Shown here: in pieces, positions 6,913-13,860 of the stretch
Position numbering within the stretch: position 1 is the stretch's first letter
Layout of the letters: each line of letters begins with the position of its first letter
DNA from: Firmicutes bacterium UBA3914
GTDB taxonomy: Bacteria > Bacillota > Limnochordia > Darwinibacteriales > Darwinibacteriaceae
Assembly (NCBI GenBank): GCA_002391385.1
Contig: DGEY01000037.1
Span: forward strand, 2,501 to 16,360
Direction of reading: 5' to 3'
Length of the DNA stretch: 13,860 bases
The notes under the pieces: generated by a model
The model's input: the letters and a program-made list of their open reading frames with translations, nothing else
Database searches by the model: none
Told to the model about the DNA's origin: nothing
Translations under genes and position numbers: made by a program

Positions 6913-7896
6913 ATGATCCGCATTGTCAACGACCATACCGATCCCAGGATCAACTTGGCTGTGGAAGAGTACGCCCTCAACTACCTGGATCCTGGGGAAG
7001 AATACGTGATTCTCTGGCAGAACGAACCCACGGTGGTGATCGGGCGCAACCAGAACACCCTGGCGGAGGTGAACGGCCCGTTTATCAAGGAGCGGGGCAT
7101 CCACGTGGTGCGGCGCCTCTCCGGCGGCGGTGCAGTGTACCACGATTTGGGCAACCTCAACTTCACCTTCATTGTGGACGCGGAAAAGGAGCGGGTGAGC
7201 AACTTCGAGTACTTCACCCGGCCGGTCATCCAGGCCCTGGCCAGCCTGGGCGTGCAGGCCGAGTTTTCCGGCCGCAATGATATTACAATTGACGGCAAGA
7301 AGTTCTCCGGCAATGCCCAGTACTGGTCCAAAGGCCGCCTGCTCCACCACGGTACCATCCTCTTCAACTCCGATCTAGCGGTGGTGCAGGAAGCCCTGAA
7401 TGTGAAAGTGGACAAGCTCCAGTCCAAGGGTGTCAAGTCTGTGCGGAGCCGGGTGACCAACATCTACCCCTACCTTAAGACCCCCATTACCATCGAAGAG
7501 TTCAAGGAAGTTTTGTGGCAGTACCTGATCCCGGGGGGAGGTCAAGAATACGTTCTCAGCGCTGAGGAATGGGCCGTGGTGCACAAGATCAAAGAAGAGC
7601 GCTACGCCCGCTGGGACTGGAATTACGGCGCTTCGCCCGAGTGCGAAATAGAGAAGGAGGCCCGCTTCACAGGGGGTAAGTTGGAGCTGAAGTTCAACGT
7701 GCGGGACGGTCTCCTGCAGGATCTGCACATCTTCGGCGACTTTTTCGGCCGGAGGGACGTGAAGGAACTGGCCGCAAAGCTCAACGGCACGCAGTACCGG
7801 GAAGAAGCAGTTCGAAAGGTTCTAGCTGAAAGCGAATTTGGCGAGTACTTCTTCAATATCACCAGGGAAGAATTCCTCCAGTGCCTGTTTGACTAG
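6913..7896 (+). CDS. lplA: Lipoate-protein ligase A
   Basis: Cytosolic enzyme that activates free lipoate with ATP to lipoyl-AMP and transfers it to the target lysine of lipoyl domains. The 327-residue length fits bacterial LplA with its small C-terminal domain. Seen in the sequence: VVIGRNQN (41-48), the lipoate-binding signature RRLSGGGAVYHDLGN (67-81), the IDGKKFSGNAQ segment (126-136) with K130 at the place of the catalytic lysine, and HHGTILFNSDL (145-155). The accessory domain runs from about 245 to the end. The ATG at 6913 has GAGGTGG four bases upstream and a strong promoter. It converges on the operon encoding a lipoylated E2, so that E2 is its likely substrate. No octanoyltransferase or lipoyl synthase is in the window, which agrees with scavenging of lipoate but does not exclude synthesis elsewhere. 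An octanoyltransferase role is less likely given the full C-terminal domain. Confidence 0.94.
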   Translation: MIRIVNDHTDPRINLAVEEYALNYLDPGEEYVILWQNEPTVVIGRNQNTLAEVNGPFIKERGIHVVRRLSGGGAVYHDLGNLNFTFIVDAEKERVSNFEYFTRPVIQALASLGVQAEFSGRNDITIDGKKFSGNAQYWSKGRLLHHGTILFNSDLAVVQEALNVKVDKLQSKGVKSVRSRVTNIYPYLKTPITIEEFKEVLWQYLIPGGGQEYVLSAEEWAVVHKIKEERYARWDWNYGASPECEIEKEARFTGGKLELKFNVRDGLLQDLHIFGDFFGRRDVKELAAKLNGTQYREEAVRKVLAESEFGEYFFNITREEFLQCLFD

Positions 7897-7977
7897 AGTC
7901 GGTGAGGTGTTCCCAGGGAGAATAAGGCGGTGACCCAGCGGTGCTCTACTTCGCCGAATCTCTAAGGAAAGGCCATT

Positions 7978-8032
7978 AAAAAGGCTCCCCTTGCTCTGGA
8001 GCTAGCCAGCGCCGGGGAGCCTCTTTTCTTTT
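7978..8032. terminator. Bidirectional intrinsic terminator between lplA and the E3 gene
   Basis: A perfect nine-base-pair stem, AGGCTCCCC (7982-7990) with GGGGAGCCT (8014-8022), is flanked by T-rich runs on both strands: CTTTTCTTTT downstream on plus (8023-8032) and TTTTT on minus (7978-7982). A small inner CTGG/CCAG hairpin occupies the 23-base loop. It ends both lipoate ligase (plus strand) and the 2-oxoacid dehydrogenase operon (minus strand). Confidence 0.85.
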
Positions 8033-8037
8033 CCCGC

Positions 8038-9417
8038 CTATTTCTTCTTAAACACGTGAATCGCCTGGCCCAGGGCCGCATGGGCCGCCTCCATAACCGC
8101 CTCGGAGAAGGTGGGATGGGGATGGATCGCCCTGGCCAGTTCATGGACGGTGGCTTCCAGCTCCAGGGCCAGTACCGCTTCGGAGATGAGATCCGTGGCA
8201 TGGGCCGCGACGATGTGTACCCCCAGCACTTCCCCGTATTTCCCATCGGCCACGATCTTGATCAGACCCTCCGGTTCTCCTTCGGCCAAAGCCCTGCCGT
8301 TGGCGGCCAGGGGGAAGCTGCCCACGATAACCTCGTGTCCGCGGCGAATGGCTTCCTGTTCCGTAAGGCCCACCATGGCCACCTCCGGGAAGGTGTAGAT
8401 GCACGCGGGCACCCGGGCGTAGTCTATCACCGCACTGCCCCCTAAGATGTTTTCCACCGCGACCAAACCTTCCGCGGAAGCGGCATGGGCCAGCATCTGC
8501 CGCCCGTTCACATCGCCGATGGCGTACACGCCGGGGATGCTGGTTTCCAGGCGGTCGTCGGTGCGGATGGCACCCCGTTCCAGTTCCAGGGGCAGTTTGG
8601 AAACCGCGTTCAAATTGGGCCTCCTCCCCAGGCTCACCAGGACAAGATCACCTTCGAATACCCGGCTCTCCCCTTTGATCTCCGCCGTAACCCGGGAACC
8701 GTCAAAGCGCTGGATATCTGCTCCATTGTGGATCTCCACGCCCTTTTTCTGCAGCAGCCGCTCCATGTACCGCTGCAGGTCGGCATCGAGGCTCCCCAAC
8801 ACGGTGAATTTTTCCAGAACGGTTACCTGGGAACCTAGGGCGTTGAACAGAGCGGCAAATTCCATGCCCACAACTCCCCCGCCCACGACAACCAGCCGCT
8901 CCGGGATCTTCTTCAGCTTCAGGGCTCCCGTGCTGGTAACCGCGGCTCCGCTGTGCAGCGCTTCCTGCAGGCCGGGGATGGGGAGCACTGCGGGGCTGGA
9001 GCCGGTGGCGATGATCAGATGCTCCGCGGAGATCTTCTCCCCGTTGACCATGACGGTGTGGGGGTCCAAAACATCTCCCCAGCCCCGCACAACTTCCACT
9101 CCGTTCTGCTGGAGCAGACCCTTGACCCCTGAGTTGAGCTGCTTGACCACGCCGTCTTTGCGTTTCTGCATGGCGGCCCAGTCGATGCTCACCTTCCCCT
9201 CCACCTGCACTCCGAACTTCTCGGAGCCGAGGATGTCCTGATACACCCGGGCGCTTTTGAGCAGGGTCTTGGTGGGGATGCACCCTTCATTCAGGCACAC
9301 CCCGCCCAGTTCACCGGCTTCGATCAGTACAGTCTTGGCCCCCAGCTGTGCGGCGCGGATGGCGGCCACATAGCCGCCGGGACCGCCGCCCACTATGGCA
9401 ATTTTGTAGCGTGACAT
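8038..9417 (-). CDS. lpdA: Dihydrolipoyl dehydrogenase (E3)
   Basis: FAD-dependent disulfide oxidoreductase that reoxidises the dihydrolipoyl arm of E2 and passes electrons to NAD. It has 459 residues, standard length, with no N-terminal lipoyl domain. The FAD-binding GGGPGGYVAAIRAAQLG sits at 10-26 and the redox disulfide C41/C46 in GGVCLNEGCIPTK. The NAD fold GGGVVGMEFAALFNALG lies at 179-195, the second FAD motif GVYAIGDVNG at 296-305, and the dimer-interface active site HPTFSEAV has H434 and E439. It is the last gene of the operon, 12 bases after the E2 stop, with a purine-rich site before its ATG, and it ends at the shared terminator. It could also serve other lipoyl-dependent systems such as glycine cleavage. 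Identification is secure. Confidence 0.96.
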   Translation of the reverse strand: MSRYKIAIVGGGPGGYVAAIRAAQLGAKTVLIEAGELGGVCLNEGCIPTKTLLKSARVYQDILGSEKFGVQVEGKVSIDWAAMQKRKDGVVKQLNSGVKGLLQQNGVEVVRGWGDVLDPHTVMVNGEKISAEHLIIATGSSPAVLPIPGLQEALHSGAAVTSTGALKLKKIPERLVVVGGGVVGMEFAALFNALGSQVTVLEKFTVLGSLDADLQRYMERLLQKKGVEIHNGADIQRFDGSRVTAEIKGESRVFEGDLVLVSLGRRPNLNAVSKLPLELERGAIRTDDRLETSIPGVYAIGDVNGRQMLAHAASAEGLVAVENILGGSAVIDYARVPACIYTFPEVAMVGLTEQEAIRRGHEVIVGSFPLAANGRALAEGEPEGLIKIVADGKYGEVLGVHIVAAHATDLISEAVLALELEATVHELARAIHPHPTFSEAVMEAAHAALGQAIHVFKKK

Positions 9418-9429
9418 CTTTTTTCCCCC

Positions 9430-10728
9430 CTAACTCAGCAGGAGCAGGACCGGCTGCTCCAGATAGGCCCGGAGCTTGCGCATGAACCTGCCTGCGCTGC
9501 CTCCGTCAATGAAGCGGTGGTCAAAGGACAGGGTCACAGGGAGGATGTGGCGGATGGCGATCTGGTCGTCTTCGCCCACCACAGGCCTTTTGGTGATGGC
9601 ACCGATTCCTAGAATCGCTGCTTCGGGATGTTTGATCACCGGTACCCCTGAAAGGGCCCCCACTGCGCCGTAGTTGGTCAGGGTAAAGGTGCCCCCCTGG
9701 ATTTCCTGCAGGGAAAGGGTCCGCTCCCGGGCCTTTTCCGCCAAGCTCTGCACTTCCCTGGCCAGCCGCAGTAGTCCCTTCTGATCCGCATTCTTGATCA
9801 CGGGAACCAAAAGCCCCTCGGGGGTGTCCACGGCGATGCCCAGGTTGTAGTACTTCTTCAGCACAATCTCCTCGGTCTCCGCCGAGAAGGAAGCGTTGAA
9901 AATGGGCAGTTCCTGAAGGACGAGGGCAGCTGCTTTGATGATGAAGGGCATGTAAGTGAGCTTGACGCCTTCCCGCTCAGCCCAGACCTTAGCTTCCCTT
10001 CTGAAGTTCACCAGTTCCGTGACGTCGATTTCGTCCATGACCGCGGCATGGGGAATCTCCCGCTTGGATAGGGCCATGTTCCTGGCCACCGTCTTGCCCA
10101 GGGTGGTTAAGGCCACCCGCTCTTCTCCGCCGGACGTTTGGGCCCCGGCGGGGGCTGGCGCTGGGGGCTGGATTGGGGAAGCGGGAGCTGCAGTTTCAGC
10201 CTGGCTCGCCTGGGGGGCGGGCCGTTTCTGGCCGTTGGCCGCCTTGAGGATATCTTCCTTCATCACCCGGCCCCCGGGGCCGCTGCCGACAAGGGTATTG
10301 ATATCCACCCCCAGCTCCTTGGCCATCCGGCGGGCCACGGGGGTGGCCAGGGCTTTGCGCCGGGGAGGTTCCTGGGCCGCCGCCTCATGCTCGCTGCTGG
10401 TGGCCAGGACATGATCGGAGGTTTCCAGGGCACCCACCACCGCCGCGTTATCCTCCGCCACAGGTTCAGCCTGCGGGCGCGGCGCCTTGGCGCCGGCTTC
10501 ACCGATCTGCACCACCACATCGCCCACGTTGATCGTATCCCCCACTTCACCAAACCTGGCCAGGATGGTGCCGTTTGCCGGTGAGGGAATCTCTGCGTTC
10601 ACTTTATCCGTTTCCACGAGGAAGAGGGAGTCGCCCTCCTTAACCTCTTGGCCTACTTCCACAAACCACTTAAGAATCACACCTTCGGTAATCCCTTCCC
10701 CGATATCCGGGAATCTGAATTCCAGCAC
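9430..10728 (-). CDS. pdhC: 2-oxoacid dehydrogenase E2, dihydrolipoamide acyltransferase
   Basis: Core of the complex: it accepts the acyl group from E1 on its swinging lipoyl arm and transfers it to CoA. The 432 residues show one lipoyl domain (1-77) with K42 in ETDKVNAEIPSP as the modified lysine, an Ala/Pro/Glu-rich linker (80-125), the E1/E3-binding domain (127-162; ATPVARRMAKELGVD, GSGPGGRVMKEDI), a second Pro/Ala/Gln linker (168-200) and the catalytic domain with SFDHRFIDGGSAGRFM, where H404 and D408 are the active-site pair. The start is GTG at 10728 with GGAGGG six bases before it, 18 bases after the E1-beta stop. One lipoyl domain is usual for Gram-positive E2. The acyl specificity (acetyl, branched-chain or other) cannot be fixed from the sequence; pdhC is the best guess given the E1 subunits. 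Confidence 0.93.
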   Translation of the reverse strand: MLEFRFPDIGEGITEGVILKWFVEVGQEVKEGDSLFLVETDKVNAEIPSPANGTILARFGEVGDTINVGDVVVQIGEAGAKAPRPQAEPVAEDNAAVVGALETSDHVLATSSEHEAAAQEPPRRKALATPVARRMAKELGVDINTLVGSGPGGRVMKEDILKAANGQKRPAPQASQAETAAPASPIQPPAPAPAGAQTSGGEERVALTTLGKTVARNMALSKREIPHAAVMDEIDVTELVNFRREAKVWAEREGVKLTYMPFIIKAAALVLQELPIFNASFSAETEEIVLKKYYNLGIAVDTPEGLLVPVIKNADQKGLLRLAREVQSLAEKARERTLSLQEIQGGTFTLTNYGAVGALSGVPVIKHPEAAILGIGAITKRPVVGEDDQIAIRHILPVTLSFDHRFIDGGSAGRFMRKLRAYLEQPVLLLLS

Positions 10729-10746
10729 GGCTGACCCTCCTCGCCT

Positions 10747-11724
10747 TTAAAAGTTTGCCACCTGGCGCAGACCGGCGGCCATGCGCTGGGCATCCATGAA
10801 GTAGTGGTGTTCGCCCCGGGGCAGGGGAATGGTAATGTCAAAGCCCGCCAGGCGCAGGGGCGGCGCCTCCAGGTAGAGGAATGCCCCTTCGTTGACCAGG
10901 GCCACCAGTTCTGCTCCGGGCCCGAAGGACTTGGCCGCCTCGTGCACCACCGCAAACCTGCCGGTCTTCTTCACCGATTCCAGGATGGTCTCCCGGTCCA
11001 AAGGAGAGATGGTGCGCAGGTCGATCACTTCGGCGTCGATTCCCTCAGCCTGGAGCAGTTCAGCGGCTTTCAGCGCTTCGTGGAGGTAGGCACCCCAGCT
11101 CACCACGGTCAAATCGCTGCCGGGCTTGACCACCTTGGCTTTGCCGATGGGAATGGTGTAATCCTCCTCGGGCACTTCCTGCCGGAAGGCTCTGTAGAGC
11201 TTGGAGGGTTCCAAAAAGATCACAGGATCATCGTCCCGGATGGCCGACAGGAGCAGCCCCTTGGCATCATAGGGCGTAGAGGGCACCACCACTTTCAGGC
11301 CGGGGATGTGGCCGAAGAAGGTATCTAAGCTCTCCGAGTGATGCTCCAAAGCCTTAATGCCGCCCCCATGGGGCATGCGGATGACCATGGGCAGGTAGCG
11401 CTGGCCCCGGGTGCGGTTGCGCATCCTGGCCACATGGGAGATGATCTGGTTGAAGGCCGGGTAGACAAAGCCGGAAAACTGGATCTCCGCCACCGGCCGC
11501 AGCCCATTTAAGGCCATGCCCACCGCGGTGCCCACAATGGCCGACTCGGCCAGGGGCGTGTCGAAAACCCGCTCCTCGCCGTATTTTTTCTGCAGGCCCA
11601 CGGTGGCCCTGAACACGCCTCCCTCAACCCCCACATCTTCGCCGAAGACCACCACCCGCTCATCCTGGGCCAGGGCCAGGTCCAGGGTATGGTTAATCGC
11701 GGTGATCAGGTTCATAAGGGCCAT
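10747..11724 (-). CDS. pdhB: 2-oxoacid (pyruvate-type) dehydrogenase E1 component, beta subunit
   Basis: Beta subunit of the alpha2-beta2 thiamine-diphosphate decarboxylase that oxidises a 2-oxoacid and reductively acylates E2. It has 325 residues, the normal size. Conserved stretches are VFGEDVGVEGGVFRATVGLQ (26-45), the DTPLAESAIVGTAVGMALNG segment with the Glu that activates thiamine, EIQFSGFVYPAFNQI, HSESLDTFF, and PSTPYDAKGLLLSAIRDDDPVIFLEP. These match the Gram-positive pyruvate dehydrogenase beta subunit closely; acetoin and branched-chain enzymes are related alternatives. The ATG directly abuts the TAA of the alpha-subunit gene with no gap, and AAGGTGG lies inside the end of that gene, so translation is likely coupled and stoichiometry kept equal. 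Confidence 0.94.
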   Translation of the reverse strand: MALMNLITAINHTLDLALAQDERVVVFGEDVGVEGGVFRATVGLQKKYGEERVFDTPLAESAIVGTAVGMALNGLRPVAEIQFSGFVYPAFNQIISHVARMRNRTRGQRYLPMVIRMPHGGGIKALEHHSESLDTFFGHIPGLKVVVPSTPYDAKGLLLSAIRDDDPVIFLEPSKLYRAFRQEVPEEDYTIPIGKAKVVKPGSDLTVVSWGAYLHEALKAAELLQAEGIDAEVIDLRTISPLDRETILESVKKTGRFAVVHEAAKSFGPGAELVALVNEGAFLYLEAPPLRLAGFDITIPLPRGEHHYFMDAQRMAAGLRQVANF

Positions 11725-12834
11725 TTAGTCCACCTTCCCTTCTAGATACTGGAGATACTCCTCGTACTGCTCACGGACGTGGGCAGGCATTTCCTTGTAG
11801 GTGTACTTGAACAGATCCTCCACCCTGGGCTCGCCCTCCGCCTCAACCTGGCGGAACACCTCCAGGGCGTAAGCACCGTACTCCTCGTAAAGGGCCAGAT
11901 CCTGCTCTTCGCTCCAGAGACCCTTGCTGATCAAGTAAGCCTTCATCCTGCCCAGGGGGTCCCGGGGCTTCCAGGCTTCCACTTCGCTGTCCTCCCGGTA
12001 CTTGGTGGGATCATCCGACGTGGTGTGGGCGCCCAGGCGGTAGGTGTAGGCTTCGATCAGGGTCGGGCCTCCGCCGGAGCGGGCACGCTCAATGGCCTCC
12101 TTAACCGCCGCGTACATGGCGAAAAGGTCATTGCCATCCACCACCATGCCGGGGATGCCTGCGGCCACCGCCTTCTGGGCTATGGTCTTGGCTATGGTCT
12201 GCTTGGTCCTGGGCACGGAGATGGCATACTGGTTGTTCTGGACGATAAAGACAACGGGAGCATTGAACACCCCGGCGAAGTTCAGCGCCTCGTTGAAATC
12301 GCCGGTGGAAGTCCCGCCATCGCCGATATATGCTACGGTTACGTCGTTTTCACCTTTGATCTTGGAAGCCATGGCCACCCCCACTGCATGATGCAGCTGG
12401 GTCCCGATGGGCACGGCGATGGGCAGTACCCTCACTCCTTCTGGAAAATGGCTGCCGTACTCGTTGCCGTACCAGTAGAGGTAGACGGTCTTCAGGGGAA
12501 CTCCCCTGTAGAGCCAAGCACCAAGTTCCCTAAAGGCCGGAACCAGCCAGTCGTTTTTCGCCATGGCCGCGGCCGGCCCCACCTGGGCCGCTTCCTGCCC
12601 AGTGTTGGGGGCATAGGTGAGCATGCGCCCCTGCCTCTGCAGCTGCAGCGCCTTGTCATCCGCGGCTCTGGTGAGCACCATGGTCTTGTACAGTTCCAGC
12701 CACTCTGCGTCGGAGAGGGCGGGCATCAGTTCCGGTTCTTTCACGACTCCATTCTCATCCAGGATCTGCAGCATCCGCCCGGAGAGGGCATCGTAGTCCC
12801 GGATCAGCTGAGCGGTATATTCTTGAATCAACAC
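11725..12834 (-). CDS. pdhA: 2-oxoacid (pyruvate-type) dehydrogenase E1 component, alpha subunit
   Basis: Alpha subunit carrying most of the thiamine-diphosphate and magnesium site. From the GTG at 12834 it has 369 residues, the length of Gram-positive PdhA. The cofactor motif runs from GDGGTSTGDFNEALNFAG (171-188) to VQNN (198-201), followed by the phosphorylation-loop-like region YRLGAHTTSDDPTKYR (265-280) with H270. QGRMLTYAPNTGQEAA and EGVRVLPIAVPIGTQ are also typical, and the latter favours pyruvate- over branched-chain-type enzymes, though moderately. The frame is open up to 12987, but the extra 51 residues cover the promoter and lack family similarity. AAAGGTGG lies seven bases before the GTG at 12834, so I chose that; the TTG at 12831 is possible. 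It is the first gene of the four-gene operon. Confidence 0.94.
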   Translation of the reverse strand: MLIQEYTAQLIRDYDALSGRMLQILDENGVVKEPELMPALSDAEWLELYKTMVLTRAADDKALQLQRQGRMLTYAPNTGQEAAQVGPAAAMAKNDWLVPAFRELGAWLYRGVPLKTVYLYWYGNEYGSHFPEGVRVLPIAVPIGTQLHHAVGVAMASKIKGENDVTVAYIGDGGTSTGDFNEALNFAGVFNAPVVFIVQNNQYAISVPRTKQTIAKTIAQKAVAAGIPGMVVDGNDLFAMYAAVKEAIERARSGGGPTLIEAYTYRLGAHTTSDDPTKYREDSEVEAWKPRDPLGRMKAYLISKGLWSEEQDLALYEEYGAYALEVFRQVEAEGEPRVEDLFKYTYKEMPAHVREQYEEYLQYLEGKVD

Positions 12835-12882
12835 AGCAACCCCACCTTTCCGGCTTAATTTATTAGTTGGTCGCTTAGTTTT

Positions 12883-12911
12883 AGCATAGCAGATGTGAGA
12901 ATGGTTTTCAA
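12883..12911 (-). promoter_or_regulatory. Promoter of the 2-oxoacid dehydrogenase operon
   Basis: On the minus strand TTGAAA (12906-12911) and TATGCT (12883-12888) are 17 bases apart, a good housekeeping promoter. Transcription would start near 12876, leaving about 40 bases before the GTG start. A weak inverted repeat TGAGA-N11-TCTCA (12896-12916) overlaps the -35 box and might be an operator; it is too short to assign to a regulator. Confidence 0.75.
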
Positions 12912-12988
12912 TCTCATTCAGCCAGGAAAGCCCTTCTTTACAATTTCTTTCCAAATACAGCAGGAAAAGGCTTGGACAGGCGCGCAAA

Positions 12989-13007
12989 CACCCCCAAAAC
13001 GGGGGTG
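12989..13007 (-). terminator. Short GC hairpin, probable terminator of the unknown upstream gene
   Basis: CACCCCC (12989-12995) pairs perfectly with GGGGGTG (13001-13007) around a five-base loop. Reading the minus strand it is followed only by TTT, so the T tract is poor. It lies about 40 bases past the stop of the partial gene and ahead of the operon promoter, the place where a terminator is expected. Confidence 0.5.
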
Positions 13008-13045
13008 CCGCCAGCGTCTAGATCTGAATCGTATGTAGATCCAAC

Positions 13046-13860
13046 TCATTCCGGTATTTCCTGGTGATCCAGGGTGAACTCGATGATCAAATATCCATCG
13101 TGATTGTCGTATTTGAAAGTATACACTTTGCCGTTGAACTCCCGTTTGATCTGGGCCTTGGGGTTCTCCCTGACCAGCGCTGCGCGGGTATAGATGGTCC
13201 TTTTCTCCGCGTTGGTCAGAGATTCATCATCGAGTTCCTGGTAGATTTGGTTTATGGTGCGGTCGTTGTAGCCCATGACCACCACTTCCTCCGCGGCCGC
13301 ATCAAACTCCTCCCTGCTGATCTCCCCCTCGAAGAACTTGTAAACGAACTGGACAGCATGCTCATAAACCGCCAGGTTGCAGGGGGAGTTCTCCCAACCA
13401 TACCCCCTGTCGCCGAATTTCACCGGGAGCCTAATGGTCATGACGTTGTCCGCCAGCCTAGGTATCTTCACAGAGTGCACCATAGAGTATTTCTGCAGCT
13501 GGGGATCGACTAGGCAAGAATACAGCCCCGGCGCTACCCGGGCCCACCTCTGCCCTTGGGCGAAGGTCACATCGCCCATGGGAAACTCGTGGATGGTATT
13601 GTGCTTGTACTCGTCCGTTTTGTAGAATTCTATCCACTCCCCTTCGCTGAACTGGACGATTTTCTCCCGGCTCTGCTGCAGCGCTTTGACGGAGAACTCA
13701 TCGTTTCTGGCGGCGGCGTTGGCGATGGACTCATCAAAGGCCGCCAGGATCGTGGCCCGCCAGCCTTCGCCAACCTCAGCCAGAACCTCATCCCTGATCT
13801 CCCTCAGCCTCTGCAGCAGGTACATCTTTTTCCGGCCGTACCGCTTGATCTCCTCGTAGC
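13046..13860 (-). CDS. Unrecognised protein, 5' end beyond the window
   Basis: I do not recognise this protein. The reading frame ends at 13046 and is still open at the right edge, with 11 plausible codons (YEEIKRYGRKK) before the ATG at 13825. That ATG has no ribosome binding site at the right distance, so the true start is probably outside the window. About 270 residues are visible. The first 60 or so look helical and charged (MYLLQRLREIRDEVLAEVGEGW). The middle is mixed with aromatic and Gly/Pro turns (FGDRGYGWENSPCNLAVYEHAVQF), and the end looks beta-rich (FNGKVYTFKYDNHDGYLIIEFTL). It has no signal peptide, no membrane segment, one Cys in a CDS stretch marked SPCNLAVYEH and one in YSCLVDPQ. 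Codon use resembles the neighbours. It is separated from the downstream operon by a hairpin and a new promoter, so context gives no function. Confidence 0.75.
   Translation of the reverse strand, partial: YEEIKRYGRKKMYLLQRLREIRDEVLAEVGEGWRATILAAFDESIANAAARNDEFSVKALQQSREKIVQFSEGEWIEFYKTDEYKHNTIHEFPMGDVTFAQGQRWARVAPGLYSCLVDPQLQKYSMVHSVKIPRLADNVMTIRLPVKFGDRGYGWENSPCNLAVYEHAVQFVYKFFEGEISREEFDAAAEEVVVMGYNDRTINQIYQELDDESLTNAEKRTIYTRAALVRENPKAQIKREFNGKVYTFKYDNHDGYLIIEFTLDHQEIPE

Noticed and set aside
7897..7977. Possible small RNA or fold between lplA and the shared terminator.
   Set aside because: Only short scattered complementarities (GAGA/TCTC, GGCG/CGCC) and no promoter; treated as an ordinary 3' untranslated region.
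8447..9241. Open frame of about 260 codons on the plus strand opposite the E3 gene.
   Set aside because: Low-complexity Ser/Thr/Pro/Arg-rich translation, antisense to a fully motif-supported dihydrolipoyl dehydrogenase.
8038..12834. Acetoin dehydrogenase or branched-chain 2-oxoacid dehydrogenase operon.
   Set aside because: Gene order fits all three, but the E1 subunit sequences look most like Gram-positive pyruvate dehydrogenase and no acetoin regulator (AcoR) or butyrate kinase/phosphotransbutyrylase gene is nearby. Not fully excluded.
11779..12858. Open frame of about 360 codons on the plus strand opposite E1-alpha.
   Set aside because: It mirrors a gene with clear thiamine-diphosphate motifs, has no plausible domain, and is explained by codon bias on the other strand.
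12863..12880. Direct repeat TTAGTT-N6-TTAGTT just downstream of the operon -10 box.
   Set aside because: Six-base AT-rich repeats of this kind are expected by chance; no further copies or symmetry.
1..13860. CRISPR arrays, insertion sequences, phage genes, tRNA or rRNA.
   Set aside because: No regularly spaced repeats, transposase or integrase motifs, terminal inverted repeats or tRNA-like cloverleaf sequences were seen; almost all the sequence is occupied by metabolic and regulatory genes.

Overview
The window reads as a chromosomal segment of a GC-rich, low-oxygen-adapted Bacillota (Clostridia-like) bacterium. The pointers are strong GGAGG-type ribosome binding sites, several GTG/TTG starts, intrinsic hairpin-plus-T terminators, a TipAS-type MerR regulator and a very long CoA-dehydratase-activase protein of the kind found in anaerobic Gram-positives. 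This placement is inference from gene content; no rRNA or other phylogenetic marker is present. No insertion sequence, phage gene, tRNA, rRNA or CRISPR array was seen.

Layout, left to right. Positions 26-5223 (minus strand) hold a two-gene unit: a 1411-residue activase-like protein (two ASKHA ATPase modules, a Cys-rich connector, and DUF2229/HgdB-like C-terminal parts), followed 17 bases later by an aldo/keto reductase. Its leader (about 5224-5400) has no gene over three codons but can fold into competing hairpins. Positions 5421-6764 (minus strand) hold a DUF2383-type ferritin-like protein followed by a MerR/TipAS regulator. The regulator has its own promoter with a 19-bp spacer and a 9-1-9 palindrome, and a clear intrinsic terminator. 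Positions 6853-7896 (plus strand) hold lipoate-protein ligase with a near-consensus sigma-A promoter. A shared bidirectional terminator (7978-8032) separates it from a convergent four-gene 2-oxoacid dehydrogenase operon (minus strand, 12834 to 8038): E1-alpha, E1-beta, E2, E3, tightly spaced behind one good promoter. Upstream of that operon, past a short GC hairpin, is the 3' part of an unrecognised gene that runs off the right edge.

How the genes work together. The operon encodes all four polypeptides of a pyruvate-dehydrogenase-type complex making acyl-CoA and NADH. The neighbouring lipoate ligase would attach lipoate to the E2 lysine, so 6853-12911 is a functional module. The activase-like protein and reductase form a separate unit whose substrate cannot be told from the sequence, because no dehydratase alpha/beta subunit genes lie beside it. 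The ferritin-like/MerR pair looks like a small stress or ligand-responsive module. Most of the window is recognisable metabolism. The less ordinary parts are the domain build of the activase, its structured leader with a three-codon ORF behind a good ribosome binding site, the regulator's promoter, and the unknown partial gene at the right end.
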